64,000 bases of DNA from Sphingomonas sp. LHG3406-1 (GCF_029637485.1 NZ_CP069128.1:124001-188000), one strand, 5' to 3'; positions 42,031-51,813 are shown, numbered from the stretch's first letter. The notes: generated by a model not told the origin, from the sequence alone. Program-made: numbers and translations.

Positions 42031-42895
42031 TGCCACACTGATAGCAGCAGGACGGCTGAGAGACGACGATCTTGCCCGCGCAAGTGAGATCGCGGGCGGC
42101 GGCGAGCTACGGTGGATTGATGCCGGCGATGCAGCCGACCTTCTCCTTGGTCCGGTGGACGACTGGCGGGACCTTCGCGACCGCCTTGAGGCAGGACTGC
42201 CCGGCGTCGACGTCATCGTCCAGCCCGCCGAAGAGCGCGAGAAGCGCCTGTTCGTTGCCGACATGGATTCGACCATGGTCGGCCAGGAATGTATCGACGA
42301 ATTGGCCGACTTCGCCGGCAAGAAGGCGGAGATTGCCGCTGTTACGGAGCGCGCCATGCAGGGTGAGCTCGACTTTGCCGAAGCGCTGCATCACCGCGTC
42401 GCGGCGCTCAACGGGTTGGGCGTCGGCTGCATCGAGCGCTGCCGGACCGAGCGGGTGACTCCCAATGCCGGCGCCAGGACGCTGGTCCGCACCATGCGCG
42501 CCCGTGGCGCCAAGACCTTGCTCGTCACCGGCGGCTTCCACGACTTCGCCGATCCGCTGGCGTCTGAATTAGGTTTCGTTGAGGTCCGCGCCAATTACCT
42601 CGAGAGCATCTTCGGTCATCTGACGGGACGGGTGGCCGGCGAGATCGTCGATGCGGCCGCCAAGGCACGCGCGCTGATCGAGCTACGCGAAGAGCTGAAG
42701 CTCCCGAAGGCGGCCGTGCTGGCGGTCGGAGATGGGGCCAACGACGCGCCGATGATCGAGGAAGCGGGCCTCGGCGTTGCCTATCGCGGCAAGCCAAAGC
42801 TCGACGCCGTGGCCGACGCGCGCCTTCGCAACAATGACCTCACAGCCCTGTTGTGGGCGCAGGGTATTCCGAAGGCGGAGTGGCTCGAGGATTGA
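42023..42895 (+). CDS. serB: Phosphoserine phosphatase
   Basis: The 290-residue HAD-family enzyme takes the last step of serine synthesis. The nucleophile motif is ADMDSTMVG (Asp80, with Asp82 as general acid), motif II Ser/Thr lies in LLVTGGFHDFA, and motif IV acids are in VGDGANDAPM. The N-terminal ~75 residues precede the HAD core, as in longer SerB proteins. The TTG start at 42023 is supported by GGAGGAG eight bases upstream. The start region overlaps the start of miaA by eight bases. Confidence 0.93.
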   Translation: MFIATLIAAGRLRDDDLARASEIAGGGELRWIDAGDAADLLLGPVDDWRDLRDRLEAGLPGVDVIVQPAEEREKRLFVADMDSTMVGQECIDELADFAGKKAEIAAVTERAMQGELDFAEALHHRVAALNGLGVGCIERCRTERVTPNAGARTLVRTMRARGAKTLLVTGGFHDFADPLASELGFVEVRANYLESIFGHLTGRVAGEIVDAAAKARALIELREELKLPKAAVLAVGDGANDAPMIEEAGLGVAYRGKPKLDAVADARLRNNDLTALLWAQGIPKAEWLED

Positions 42896-42911
42896 ATCGG
42901 GGGCGTGCGTG

Positions 42912-43823
42912 TCAGCGCGCCGGCACCGGGAAGCAGGGCTGCGGCTTCAGCGCCGCACAAGCCGCAGAGGCGGCGGCGCGGGTGGCATAGGGGCCGACCT
43001 GCAGCCTCGTCATCGTTCCCGACGGCACCAGGTTGATGCCCGCGCCGCCGAGCCGGGGCGAAAGACTGGCGTAGAGCTTCTGTGCGGCCGCTCGGTCGCG
43101 AAAGGCGCCGAGCTGGATTCGGAAGGCGCCCGCGCTGGCCTTGGACGTGGGAGTCATCAAGCTCGGCGCGACGGCGGGAGTGGGTACCGGCCTGGGCAAT
43201 GATGAAGCGGCCTTTGACTTCGAAGGCTGCCTGACCGCCTCCGCCACCTTGGGCGGGGCAGGGGAGGCACTCGCCACCATCTGCTGGGCAAGGATGACGC
43301 CCTTCCTGCGTTCCTCCAGAGGGATGATCTGGTCCATCTCGCTCAAGGTCGCCTGCGCCGGGGCGAGGCCCTGCGCCGCGGCCCGGCTGACCATGGCATA
43401 GGCACGCACGCGATCCTCCGGCACGCCGTCACCGTTGAAGAGGGCGGTGCCGAACACCAGCATGGCGCGCGGTTCGCCTGCGTCGGCCGCCTCGCGCAGC
43501 CAGCGCATCGCCCCGCTTCGATTGCCGTTCTGGAAGAGAAGCAGGCCAAGGCTGGTCTTGGCTTCCAGATGGCCGGCCCGCGCCGCCTGCTCGTAATAGC
43601 GCTGGGCCGTGACGAGGTCGGCCGGCACGCCGCGCCCGAGCTTGTAGGCCTGCCCGAGGTTATAAGCGGCATCCGCCTGGCCGCGCGCAGCGAGCGGCTT
43701 CCAGATGGCGACCGCCTGTTCGGGCTTGCCGGCCGCCCAGGCATCGATGCCCGCGCGCACGTTCTGCGCCGCCGCCGGAGCCGCGGCGATCGCCGCCAAC
43801 GCCAAGAGCCCAAAAAAACGCAT
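42912..43823 (-). CDS. Sel1-repeat protein with C-terminal SPOR domain
   Basis: The 303-residue exported protein (signal peptide ends APAAAQ) has three or four Sel1-like repeats (ADAAYNLGQAYKLGRGVP, AKTSLGLLLFQNGN, PRAMLVFGTALFNGDGVPEDR), a Pro/Ala linker, and a SPOR domain (FRIQLGAFRDRAAAQKLYASL to the end) that binds denuded glycan strands at division sites. A role in septal or envelope assembly is likely. It is divergent from the ParA gene, with a CtrA-like site in between. Confidence 0.88.
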   Translation of the reverse strand: MRFFGLLALAAIAAAPAAAQNVRAGIDAWAAGKPEQAVAIWKPLAARGQADAAYNLGQAYKLGRGVPADLVTAQRYYEQAARAGHLEAKTSLGLLLFQNGNRSGAMRWLREAADAGEPRAMLVFGTALFNGDGVPEDRVRAYAMVSRAAAQGLAPAQATLSEMDQIIPLEERRKGVILAQQMVASASPAPPKVAEAVRQPSKSKAASSLPRPVPTPAVAPSLMTPTSKASAGAFRIQLGAFRDRAAAQKLYASLSPRLGGAGINLVPSGTMTRLQVGPYATRAAASAACAALKPQPCFPVPAR

Positions 43824-43871
43824 GCACCCCTCCCGCTTCGCCTTGCAGTCTAGAACAGCGTCGCGGCTCCG

Positions 43872-43886
43872 TTAACCTGATTTTAG
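43872..43886. promoter_or_regulatory. Possible CtrA box
   Basis: TTAA-N7-TTAG (43872-43886) is one base from the CtrA consensus TTAA-N7-TTAA. It lies in the divergent spacer between the Sel1/SPOR gene and the ParA gene. CtrA controls cell-cycle genes in alphaproteobacteria, which would suit both neighbours. A chance match is possible. Confidence 0.3.
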
Positions 43887-43945
43887 GCCGCCGCCTGCAT
43901 TCCCATCCGTAGTTGACAAATTGCACCTTACCCGAGGGGATCGGA

Positions 43946-44665
43946 ATGCGCGTTCTGGCTTTGGCATCGCAGAAGGGGGGGTCGGGCAAGACGACTCTCT
44001 CCGGCCATCTCGCGGTGCAGGCACAACTGGCGGGAGCCGGCCCGGTCTGTCTGATCGACATCGACCCGCAGGGGTCGCTCGCCGACTGGTGGAACGAGCG
44101 CGAGACGGAGATGCCCGCCTTCGCGCAGACGACGGTCGCTCGCCTCGCCAGCGACCTTGAAGTGCTCCGCCAGCAGGGCTTCCGCCTTGCGGTGATCGAC
44201 ACGCCGCCGGCCATCACCATGGCCATCCAGAGCGTGATCGCGGTCGCCGAGCTGATCGTCATTCCGACCCGCCCGAGCCCGCATGACCTTCGCGCCGTCG
44301 GCGCCACGGTCGATCTTTGCGAGCGCGCCGGAAAGCCGCTCATCTTCGTCGTCAACGCGGCGACTCCGAAGGCCAAGATCACCTACGAGGCGGCGGTCGC
44401 CCTTTCGCAGCATGGCACGGTGGCCCCGGTCACCCTTCATCATCGCACCGATTTCGCGGCGTCGATGATCGACGGACGGACCGTGATGGAGGTCGATCCC
44501 AAGGGCAAGTCGGCCGCTGAAGTGGTCGAGCTGTGGGAATATATCTCCGATCGGCTCGAGAAGAATTTTCGCCGGACCGTGTTCGCGGCGCCGGGTGCGG
44601 CACCGGGCGTCGGTGCCGTCAGTCCGCGTCCCGTCGGTGGCTTCGGCCGCCGCGTGGTCGGCTAA
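43946..44665 (+). CDS. ParA/Soj-family ATPase (orphan)
   Basis: The 239-residue deviant Walker-A ATPase has SQKGGSGKTT (Lys in the signature position), LIDIDPQGSLADWW for switch I and VIDTPPA for Walker B. Such proteins form dynamic nucleotide-dependent dimers on DNA that move plasmids, chromosomes, chemosensory arrays or other cargo. There is no parB with a typical ParB/Spo0J domain and no parS-like repeat nearby, so it is not the chromosomal parAB locus. The gene is followed 15 bases later by a predicted DNA-binding protein and then a SPOR protein. Confidence 0.88.
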   Translation: MRVLALASQKGGSGKTTLSGHLAVQAQLAGAGPVCLIDIDPQGSLADWWNERETEMPAFAQTTVARLASDLEVLRQQGFRLAVIDTPPAITMAIQSVIAVAELIVIPTRPSPHDLRAVGATVDLCERAGKPLIFVVNAATPKAKITYEAAVALSQHGTVAPVTLHHRTDFAASMIDGRTVMEVDPKGKSAAEVVELWEYISDRLEKNFRRTVFAAPGAAPGVGAVSPRPVGGFGRRVVG

Positions 44666-44680
44666 AGGGGCGTATTTCCC

Positions 44681-45334
44681 ATGATGAAGAGCGAACCGAG
44701 GCCTTTCGCCTCCCTCTCCTCCGGGCTTCTCGCCCGCAAGGGTGCCGCCCGTCCCGCCATGCGTCCGCAGGGCTTTGGCCAGGGCGGCAGCGGTCTCGAG
44801 GATCTCGGCTGGAACGACATGGGCTTCGAGCCGCCTCGGCCGGTGCTCGCGCCGGTTCCGGTCGCTGAAGAAGCGGTCGTTGCGCGGCCCAATCCGGTCA
44901 CCGGCCTCACGCCGGCCAGCCCGGTGCATGCCGTCCAGGACGAGATCGTCCAGCGCCTCGTCACCGACAGCCCGGACGAGGAAATGGACGAGACGGCCGA
45001 ACCGGTCGCGGCCGACGTTCCGCCGCTGGCCGAGGTGCTGACGGCAAAGGTCGAAGCGTCCGTGGCGCCGGTCGCCGCGGTCGCCGTCCCCGCTCGTCGG
45101 CCGGTTGCCGCGGAACCGACCCCGCGCAGCCGCGCCAACAGCGGCAAGCCGAAGGCCGCCTTCACGCTGCGGCTCGATCACGACCGCCATCTCAAGCTCC
45201 GGCTTGCCTGTGCCGTCACCGGCACGTCGGCTCAGCAGCTGGTCACCCGCGCGCTCGACGAGCTGCTGGCGACCATGCCCGAACTCGACGCCATGGCCAG
45301 CCGGGCGCCGGAGCGTCACGCCAGCAAGAGGTAA
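44681..45334 (+). CDS. Predicted partner of the ParA ATPase: disordered N-terminus and a short DNA-binding-like C-terminus
   Basis: The 217-residue protein is Pro/Ala/Val-rich and probably disordered to about residue 155. The final ~60 residues (KAAFTLRLDHDRHLKLRLAC, then TGTSAQQLVTRALDELL) resemble a ribbon-helix-helix domain: a strand with alternating residues and two helices. A small RHH protein beside a ParA often acts as the DNA- or cargo-binding partner. This assignment is an inference. It lies 15 bases downstream of parA and seven bases upstream of the SPOR gene. Confidence 0.65.
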   Translation: MMKSEPRPFASLSSGLLARKGAARPAMRPQGFGQGGSGLEDLGWNDMGFEPPRPVLAPVPVAEEAVVARPNPVTGLTPASPVHAVQDEIVQRLVTDSPDEEMDETAEPVAADVPPLAEVLTAKVEASVAPVAAVAVPARRPVAAEPTPRSRANSGKPKAAFTLRLDHDRHLKLRLACAVTGTSAQQLVTRALDELLATMPELDAMASRAPERHASKR

Positions 45335-45341
45335 GAAGACG

Positions 45342-46667
45342 ATGCGCAAGACCAAGTCCGCACTTCTCGCCGCCTCCACCATCCTCCTCGCGGTGGCCGT
45401 CACCGGCTGCGCCATGGGGGAAAAGCGCAGTTCGTTCGGCGGCGTCTCCGAGAACAGCAACATTGGTGTCGCGCTCCGCGCCCAAGCGGCGCTTGAACAG
45501 GGCGACTCGGCAAATGCCATTCGCTTCGCCGAACGCGCCGTCGACAACAGCCCGACCGACGCCGGCTTCCGTGCCCTGCTCGGCAACGCCTATATGTCGT
45601 CCGGACGCTTCCGCTCGGCCGAAGCAGCCTATGCCGATGCGCTGTCGCTGATCCCGTCGCTCCCGGGCGTGCCGCTCAAGCTGGCGCTGACCCAGGCAGG
45701 GCAGGGCAAGGGCGATGCCGCGGTGACGACCCTCGAGGCCTACTCCCAGGCAATCGATCCGGCCGACGCTGGCCTCGCCATGGCGCTTGCCGGACGTCCG
45801 GGGGCCGCTGTCGAACTGCTCGACCAGGCCGCCCGAGCGCCGGGCGCCGACGCTCGCGTCCGCCAGAATCTCGCGCTCGCACATGCCCTTGCGGGTGACT
45901 GGGTCCGTGCGCGCACCGTCGCGGCGCAGGATCTTGCCGGCGACCAGCTCGAAAAGCGCATGAGCGACTGGGCCTCCTTCGCCCGTCCCGGCGCGTCCGG
46001 CAGCCAGGTGGCGTCGCTGATTGGGGTCACCGCACCGGTCGCCGCCGACCCGGGCCAACCAGTCCGTCTCGCTCTTCGCCGGGAACGAAATGACGTCCGT
46101 ACCGCCGAGGCTGAAGTGCCGGCGCCGGTGGCCGCCGCCGAGCCGGTGATGGCCTCCGCCGCTGCTGCGCCGGCTGTCGCCATCGTCGCTCCTGCACCTA
46201 GTCTGCCATCGCCGATCGCCGAGCCGATGCCCATCGAGGTTGCCGCTGCCTCCGAGCCGGCCGCCGAGGTCGCAACCGCTCCGGATGTTGCCGAGATGGT
46301 GGACAGCCTGCGGGCTGAGCGGGTCCAGGCCGACGGTCGCCTTCCGAAGGTCGCCGAACTTCGCCGTGCTGCGGTGCGCCGCTTCGGCAGGAGCCAGGCG
46401 GTGGTCCAGCTCGGCGCCTATGCGACCGAAGCCGGTTTGAAGATGGGCTGGTCGGTCGTCGCCAAGCGCCACAAGGGCGTTCGTAGCTATGTCCCGGCGA
46501 GCGCGCGCTTCAACGGTCCGCGCGGCACCGTTTACCGGCTGAGCCTCAAGGGCTTCGCCAGCGACTCCGAAGCCCGCCAGCTGTGCATGCAGCTGAAGGC
46601 TGGCGGCGCCAGCTGCTTCGTCCGCAGCGCCGCGGGCGACTCGCCGGTGCGCTTCGCCAGCCGCTAG
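45342..46667 (+). CDS. TPR lipoprotein with C-terminal SPOR domain
   Basis: The 441-residue protein has a lipoprotein signal (VTGC near residue 22), three or so tetratricopeptide-like repeats (about 40-200), a long Pro/Ala linker, and a C-terminal SPOR domain (VVQLGAYATEAGLKMGWSVV to CFVRSA). It would be lipid-anchored and reach the septal peptidoglycan. Third gene of the ParA transcript; it overlaps the opposite-strand pyrB end by four bases. With the Sel1/SPOR gene upstream, this window has two SPOR proteins around one ParA. Confidence 0.85.
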   Translation: MRKTKSALLAASTILLAVAVTGCAMGEKRSSFGGVSENSNIGVALRAQAALEQGDSANAIRFAERAVDNSPTDAGFRALLGNAYMSSGRFRSAEAAYADALSLIPSLPGVPLKLALTQAGQGKGDAAVTTLEAYSQAIDPADAGLAMALAGRPGAAVELLDQAARAPGADARVRQNLALAHALAGDWVRARTVAAQDLAGDQLEKRMSDWASFARPGASGSQVASLIGVTAPVAADPGQPVRLALRRERNDVRTAEAEVPAPVAAAEPVMASAAAAPAVAIVAPAPSLPSPIAEPMPIEVAAASEPAAEVATAPDVAEMVDSLRAERVQADGRLPKVAELRRAAVRRFGRSQAVVQLGAYATEAGLKMGWSVVAKRHKGVRSYVPASARFNGPRGTVYRLSLKGFASDSEARQLCMQLKAGGASCFVRSAAGDSPVRFASR

Positions 46668-47545
46668 GGCTGGCGGACCAGCATCTCGAGCACGGCCATT
46701 CGAATCGCCACGCCGTTCGCCACCTGACGAAGGATGAGCGAACGGCCTGCGAGGTCGGCGGCTTCGTCGGCAATCTCCACTCCGCGGTTCATCGGACCGG
46801 GATGCAGCACGACCGCGTCCGGCGCGGCCAATGCGAGCCGCTCGCGTGTCAGGCCGTAGAGCCGCAGATACTCGCCGGGCGCGTCACCCAGTTCCCGCTC
46901 CATTCGTTCGCGCTGGACGCGCAGCATCATCACCGCATCGGCACCTGCGATCGCCTCATCGATGGCGATGGTCTCGGCGCCATCCGGCATGAGGGCAGGG
47001 GGACCGGCAAGCCGGACCCGGGCGCCCAGCCTAGGCAGCAGCAAGGCATTGGAGCGGGCGACCCGGCTGTGCCGGACGTCACCGACGATGGCGATGGTTC
47101 GGCCTTCGAGGCTTCCGAAATGCTGGATGAGGGTGAGCGCGTCGAGCAAGGCCTGGGTCGGGTGCTCGTTGGTGCCGTCGCCGGCGTTGATGACCGGGCA
47201 GCCAGCCAGAAGTGACACTTGCTCGGCCGCGCCATTGTCGCGGTGGCGGAGGACGAGCGCGTCCGGTCCCATGGCTCCGAGCGTCCGCGCCGTGTCCGCC
47301 AGCGTTTCGCCCTTCTTCACGCTCGAATGTTCGACCGACAGCGTGATCGCCTGCGCGCCGAGTCGCGCCGCCGCCTGGGCGAAGCTCATCGCCGTTCGGG
47401 TGCTGTTCTCGTAGAAGCAGTTGAAGACGGTACGGTCGGCAAGGCGCCCGGCGCCGGCACGTCGGTCGGCGGCGAACTCGGCACCTCGTTCGAGGAGCCC
47501 GGCGATCTGTTCGTCGCTCAGCGACTGGATGGAGAGAAGATGCAC
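46664..47545 (-). CDS. pyrB: Aspartate carbamoyltransferase catalytic subunit
   Basis: The 293-residue enzyme joins carbamoyl phosphate and aspartate in pyrimidine synthesis. The carbamoyl-phosphate loop is ENSTRTAMSF, with HPTQAL and the C-terminal aspartate-site motif HPGPMNRGVE. Start is taken as the GTG at 47545, 11 bases after the ruvX stop; no strong binding site precedes it, so coupling to ruvX is likely. No dihydroorotase gene follows in the window. carA, which makes the substrate, starts at 63617. Confidence 0.95.
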   Translation of the reverse strand: MHLLSIQSLSDEQIAGLLERGAEFAADRRAGAGRLADRTVFNCFYENSTRTAMSFAQAAARLGAQAITLSVEHSSVKKGETLADTARTLGAMGPDALVLRHRDNGAAEQVSLLAGCPVINAGDGTNEHPTQALLDALTLIQHFGSLEGRTIAIVGDVRHSRVARSNALLLPRLGARVRLAGPPALMPDGAETIAIDEAIAGADAVMMLRVQRERMERELGDAPGEYLRLYGLTRERLALAAPDAVVLHPGPMNRGVEIADEAADLAGRSLILRQVANGVAIRMAVLEMLVRQP

Positions 47546-47556
47546 GAGGGCTGCTG

Positions 47557-48030
47557 CTAGCCCGCCCGCGGCAACATGCAAAGGGCGTCGAGCGCGCCCT
47601 GGAGGATGTGGGCCGCGGCAAGCTTGTCGATCGCCTCCGCACGTTTCGCCCTGCTGACGTCGGCCGCGATCATTGCCCGCTCGACCGCCTGGGTCGACCA
47701 GCGCTCGTCCCAGAGCAGGACCGGCAGGGAAAGCGGCGTGAGATTGCGGGCGAAGGCGCGGACTGACTGGGTGCGCGGCGAATCGCTGCCGTCCATGTTG
47801 AGCGGCAGGCCAACGACCAGACCGCGCACCGAATGGCGGGTGATGAAGGCACGAAGCGCTTCCAGGTCGGCAGTGAACTTCGTTCGTCGCAGCGTCTCGG
47901 CTGGTCCTGCAAAGCTCCATCCGGCATCGCACAGCGCCAAGCCGACCGTCTTCGTGCCGACATCGAGCCCCGCCAGCACCCCGCCTCCCGGCAAGGCATG
48001 GGCAAACTCCGCGGCGACGGCAGTGATCAC
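47557..48030 (-). CDS. ruvX: Holliday-junction resolvase-like protein (RuvX/YqgF)
   Basis: The 157-residue RNase H-fold protein has [28 protein letters not shown] and a C-terminal [11 protein letters not shown] motif carrying the acidic metal ligands. It is linked to rRNA 5'-end maturation and to DNA junction cleavage. Its start overlaps the end of the DUF3089 gene by four bases (ATGA), and pyrB follows. Confidence 0.93.
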   Translation of the reverse strand: MITAVAAEFAHALPGGGVLAGLDVGTKTVGLALCDAGWSFAGPAETLRRTKFTADLEALRAFITRHSVRGLVVGLPLNMDGSDSPRTQSVRAFARNLTPLSLPVLLWDERWSTQAVERAMIAADVSRAKRAEAIDKLAAAHILQGALDALCMLPRAG

Positions 48031-49148
48031 CGCTGGAAGGCCCTGATCCGCCGATCCGCGTCCCGCCTGATGTCCGGCCAGAACAGGATATAGTCGTAGA
48101 CGTGATAGTTGTTGCCCGGCAGCGCATAGCGCCCGACCTCCGGCAGTTCATTGTCGCGGCCGGTGATCAGCAGGAAGCCGTTCTCGCAGCGCGCTCCGAC
48201 CGCTCCGGGAACGATCGTCGCATCGGTCAACGTGTCGTTGGTCGGCACCAGGGTTCCGAGACTTTGCCCCGGCGTGCTTGCCGCCGACGTGCCCGTGACC
48301 GGATTGACGCACAGCATGTCCTGTTGCCGCCTTTTCTGCCCGTTGAAGCCGGTCGAGCCCTCATAGACGTCGGTGATCAGGCTCGTGTTGGCGGGCTCGG
48401 CAAAGCTTTGCCAGGACAGGATGCAGCCCGGCTGGTCCGCCCTCGTGCAGGCGGGCAGGCCCATCGCCGGGATGTCCGCCGCCGTGCTCACCGGCCAGCC
48501 GACCACATAAGCGGCGACGATGCGGCGGGCGAGGGCGGGATCCTTCGCGATCCGGTCGCGCAGCAGGCGGGTGAGGTGCAACGCGCCCTGACTGTGGCCG
48601 GCAAGGATGATGGGGCCGGCCGGCTCCTGCACCAGGAACCGGTCGAACGCCCGCGCCACGTCCGAGTAAGCGAGGTCGAGCGCCTTGGTGGCATTCTCGC
48701 TGCTGTCGAGGAAGGCGCCGAAGGCGGCCTGCCGGTATTTCGGCGCGTAGACGCGGGTCTCGTTGAGGGCGCTGGCCTGGCTGCGCACGAACAGGGCTGC
48801 GCGGTCCTGACTGTCCTTGTCGCCCAGCGGCGCGTTCCAGCGGTCTCGCTGCAAATAGGTCGTCGGGTGGATGAAGAAGGTCGCCGGACGCGAACCGTTG
48901 AGCAGCGGCGGCGCAACGTCTCTCGGCCGCCATTCGGCCGGACCCGGCGGGATCGTGTCGGGCAGATTCAGCCAATTTTCGGCCTGCACGTAATCGGGGC
49001 CGCTCTGTGCCGGCGGCGCCTCGAACGGCACGGTTGGCAGCGCCTGTTTGCGAAGCACCGAGCCGCCGAACTGGAACATGGCAAAGCCACCGGCAACGAC
49101 CAGCAGGGTCAGGACGAAGATGATGATGAGGAAGCGGCGGGCGCACAT
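48027..49148 (-). CDS. DUF3089 alpha/beta-hydrolase, membrane-anchored
   Basis: The 373-residue protein starts with a single hydrophobic anchor ([20 protein letters not shown]) and has an outward-facing alpha/beta-hydrolase domain. The nucleophile elbow is GHSQG in [14 protein letters not shown]3089 proteins are predicted lipases or esterases of unknown substrate. Conserved features such as [15 protein letters not shown] and PVTGTSAAS fit the family. Start M at 49148 is chosen just before the basic CARR and the membrane segment. First gene of the transcript with ruvX and pyrB. Confidence 0.87.
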   Translation of the reverse strand: MCARRFLIIIFVLTLLVVAGGFAMFQFGGSVLRKQALPTVPFEAPPAQSGPDYVQAENWLNLPDTIPPGPAEWRPRDVAPPLLNGSRPATFFIHPTTYLQRDRWNAPLGDKDSQDRAALFVRSQASALNETRVYAPKYRQAAFGAFLDSSENATKALDLAYSDVARAFDRFLVQEPAGPIILAGHSQGALHLTRLLRDRIAKDPALARRIVAAYVVGWPVSTAADIPAMGLPACTRADQPGCILSWQSFAEPANTSLITDVYEGSTGFNGQKRRQQDMLCVNPVTGTSAASTPGQSLGTLVPTNDTLTDATIVPGAVGARCENGFLLITGRDNELPEVGRYALPGNNYHVYDYILFWPDIRRDADRRIRAFQR

Positions 49149-49277
49149 GGCGGCGGAACTAGGCGCGCGTGTCGCCAGCGGCAACCCGGCCCTCTGGCCC
49201 GGCCCTCGGTGTACAGCCAGGCGTGCTCATGTCCGCGCGCAGGTCCAGCCCAGTCGGCGGCTTCGAGGCAAGTCATA

Positions 49278-49302
49278 GGAACAGGCAAGTTCACCTGCCG
49301 TT
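49278..49302 (+). promoter_or_regulatory. Sigma-EcfG-type stress promoter for the GY-rich lipoprotein gene
   Basis: GGAAC at 49278 and CGTT at 49299 are separated by 16 bases, an exact match to the general-stress-response promoter consensus of alphaproteobacteria. The start codon is 56 bases downstream of the -10. Confidence 0.65.
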
Positions 49303-49357
49303 CAAGCACTTGGGCCGATGGAAAGGCCATAGGCCGGGGGGCAGTAGGAGCGTTTCC

Positions 49358-49960
49358 ATGTCCCTCGTTCGCAATCTCACCCTTGCCGCAATTGGCGCCT
49401 TCGGGCTCGCCGGCTGCTCCACCTACGGCCAGTATGGCGGTGTCGGAGTTGGCGTCGGGTCGGGCTATTACGACCCCTATTACAGTGCCGGCTACGGCGG
49501 TTATGGTAACTACGGCAATTACGGCGGCTACTCGCCCTACGGCGGATATGGCAGCTATTCGCCTTATGGTGGCTACGGCGGCTACGGCTCGCCCTACGGC
49601 TGGTACAACGGCTATTATTATCCGGGCACCGGACGCTACGTCTACGATCGCCAGCGCCGCCCTTCGCCGATTACCGATGCGCTTCGCCGCCGCTTCGAGC
49701 AGCAGCGTGCCCTTGAACGCCGCAGCCCGGCGGTTCAGCAGAATGTCCGCGCCTATCGGTCCGAGCGACGCGACGATCGCCGCGTCTATCGGGTCGAACG
49801 CCGCGAGGACCGGGGCGAGCTTCGCCGCGGTCAGGTGACCCGCCAGGAATATCGCGCGGACCGGCGCGACGACCGCCGGGAATATCGTCGCGACCAGCGT
49901 GAGGACCGCCGCGATCTCCGCCGCGATAACCGCAGGGACCGTAAGCGCCGCCCCGACTAG
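49358..49960 (+). CDS. Glycine/tyrosine-rich lipoprotein with an Arg/Asp-rich tail
   Basis: The 200-residue protein has lipobox LAGC (Cys20), then about 75 residues of GGY/YGSY-like repeats (YGGYGNYGNYGGYSPYGGYG), a Tyr-Pro-Gly transition, and a charged tail rich in RRDDRR and REDRR repeats. The aromatic glycine-rich part is like self-associating adhesive proteins; the tail could bind polyanions. No known enzyme domain is visible. The gene is preceded by a GGAAC-N16-CGTT stress promoter, and the start is the ATG at 49358 following GTAGGAG. Confidence 0.75.
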   Translation: MSLVRNLTLAAIGAFGLAGCSTYGQYGGVGVGVGSGYYDPYYSAGYGGYGNYGNYGGYSPYGGYGSYSPYGGYGGYGSPYGWYNGYYYPGTGRYVYDRQRRPSPITDALRRRFEQQRALERRSPAVQQNVRAYRSERRDDRRVYRVERREDRGELRRGQVTRQEYRADRRDDRREYRRDQREDRRDLRRDNRRDRKRRPD

Positions 49961-50030
49961 GCCGCTCGTCAGGCCCGGCGCCGGCCAAGGGGGAGTTGAA
50001 GGCTTCGCGCCCCCTCGCTAACGCCGGGCC

Positions 50031-50333
50031 ATGTCCGTCGATACCGCCACCGTGCGGCACATCGCCAAGCTTGCGCGTCTCCAGATGAGCGACGCGGAAG
50101 TCGAAGCGCTGGTGCCCGAACTCAACAACATCCTCGGCTGGGTCGAGCAGCTGGGCGAGGTCGATACGTCCGGCGTCGAGCCGCTCGCCACCGTCATCGA
50201 CCAGAAGCTGCGCCTGCGCGACGACGTCATCGATGCCGATCCGCTGACCGGCGGCAACGTCCGCGACAAGGTCCTGCTGAACGCGCCCGACGCGCAGCAT
50301 GGCTTTTTCGCCGTTCCGAAGGTGATCGAATAG
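50031..50333 (+). CDS. gatC: Asp-tRNA(Asn)/Glu-tRNA(Gln) amidotransferase subunit C
   Basis: The 100-residue subunit stabilises GatA-GatB. It has the typical start [19 protein letters not shown] and the [14 protein letters not shown] hinge. The last base of its TAG stop begins the gatA GTG, so the three gat genes are coupled. Confidence 0.95.
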   Translation: MSVDTATVRHIAKLARLQMSDAEVEALVPELNNILGWVEQLGEVDTSGVEPLATVIDQKLRLRDDVIDADPLTGGNVRDKVLLNAPDAQHGFFAVPKVIE

Positions 50334-51813
50334 TGGTCGAGCTCACCACCCTTACGCTGACGCAGCTCCGCGACGGCTTTCGCGCTGGCGACTTCTCCGC
50401 GCGGGAGATCGCCGACAGCTTCAACGCCGCCGTCGCTGCGGCCAAGGCGCTCAACGCCTATACGGTCGAAACTCCCGAGGATGCGCTCGCCTGCGCCGAA
50501 ACGGCCGATGCCGCGCGCCAGTCGGGCGACCTCAAGCCGCTGTCCGGCATTCCGCTCGGAATCAAGGACCTGTTCGCGACCGTCGGCGTCGACACGACCA
50601 GCGGCAGCCGCATCCTGACCGGCTTCAAGCCCCCTTATGAGAGCACGGTCACCGCCAGGCTCCGCGCGGCGGGCGCCGGCATGCTCGGCAAACTGAACAT
50701 GGACGAGTTCGCCATGGGCTCGTCGAACGAGACCAGCGCCTACGGTCCCGTCATCTCCCCCTGGAAGCGCAATGACGGCGGCAATGCAGCGCTCACCCCC
50801 GGCGGAAGCTCGGGCGGCTCGGCAGCGGCGGTCGCGGCGGGCCTGGCGCCGGGCGTGACCGGCACCGACACCGGCGGCTCGATCCGCCAGCCTGCGGCCT
50901 TCACCGGAATCACCGGCATCAAGCCGACCTACGGCCGCTGCTCGCGCTGGGGCATCGTCTCCTTTGCCTCCTCGCTCGATCAGGCGGGTCCGATGTCTCG
51001 CACCGTGCGCGACTGCGCCATCCTGCTCGAAGCCATGAGCGGCTTCGACTCCAAGGATGCGACGTCGATCGATGCGCCGGTGCCCGCGTGGGAGCAGGGG
51101 CTTTCCAGCGATCTCAGGGGCAAGCGGGTCGGTATTCCCAGGGAATATCGCATCGACGGCGTGCCGGGCGAAATCAACGCCCTGTGGGACCAGGGCATCG
51201 CGTGGCTCAAGGATGCCGGGGCGGAGATCGTCGAGATCAGCCTGCCGCATACGAAGTACGCGCTGCCGACCTACTACATCATCGCTCCGGCCGAGGCCTC
51301 ATCCAATCTCGCCCGCTATGACGGCGTCCGCTACGGCCTTCGCGAAGCGCCCGGCGGCGGCAATCTCGATGCGATGTACGCCGCAACCCGCGCCGCCGGC
51401 TTCGGCGCCGAGGTCAAGCGCCGGATCATGATCGGCACCTACGTGCTGTCGGCCGGCTTCTACGACGCCTATTTCACCAAGGCCCAGCGGGTGCGGGCGC
51501 TGATCAAGCAGGATTTCCGCGCCGCCTTCGAGCGTTGCGACCTGATCCTCACCCCGACCGCGCCCAGCGCCGCCTTCGGCATTGGCGAGAAGATGAGCGA
51601 TCCGCTCGCCATGTACCTGAACGACGTCTTCGCCGTCCCGGCTAGCCTCGCCGGCCTGCCGGCGATGAGCGTTCCCGGCGGGCTTGACGGCCAAGGCCTG
51701 CCGCTTGGCTTGCACCTGATCGGGCGCGAGATGGACGAACAGGGCGTGCTCAATGCAGGCCTTGCGATCGAAGAACGCGCGGGCTTCAGCGCCCGTCCGG
51801 AGAAGTGGTGGTA

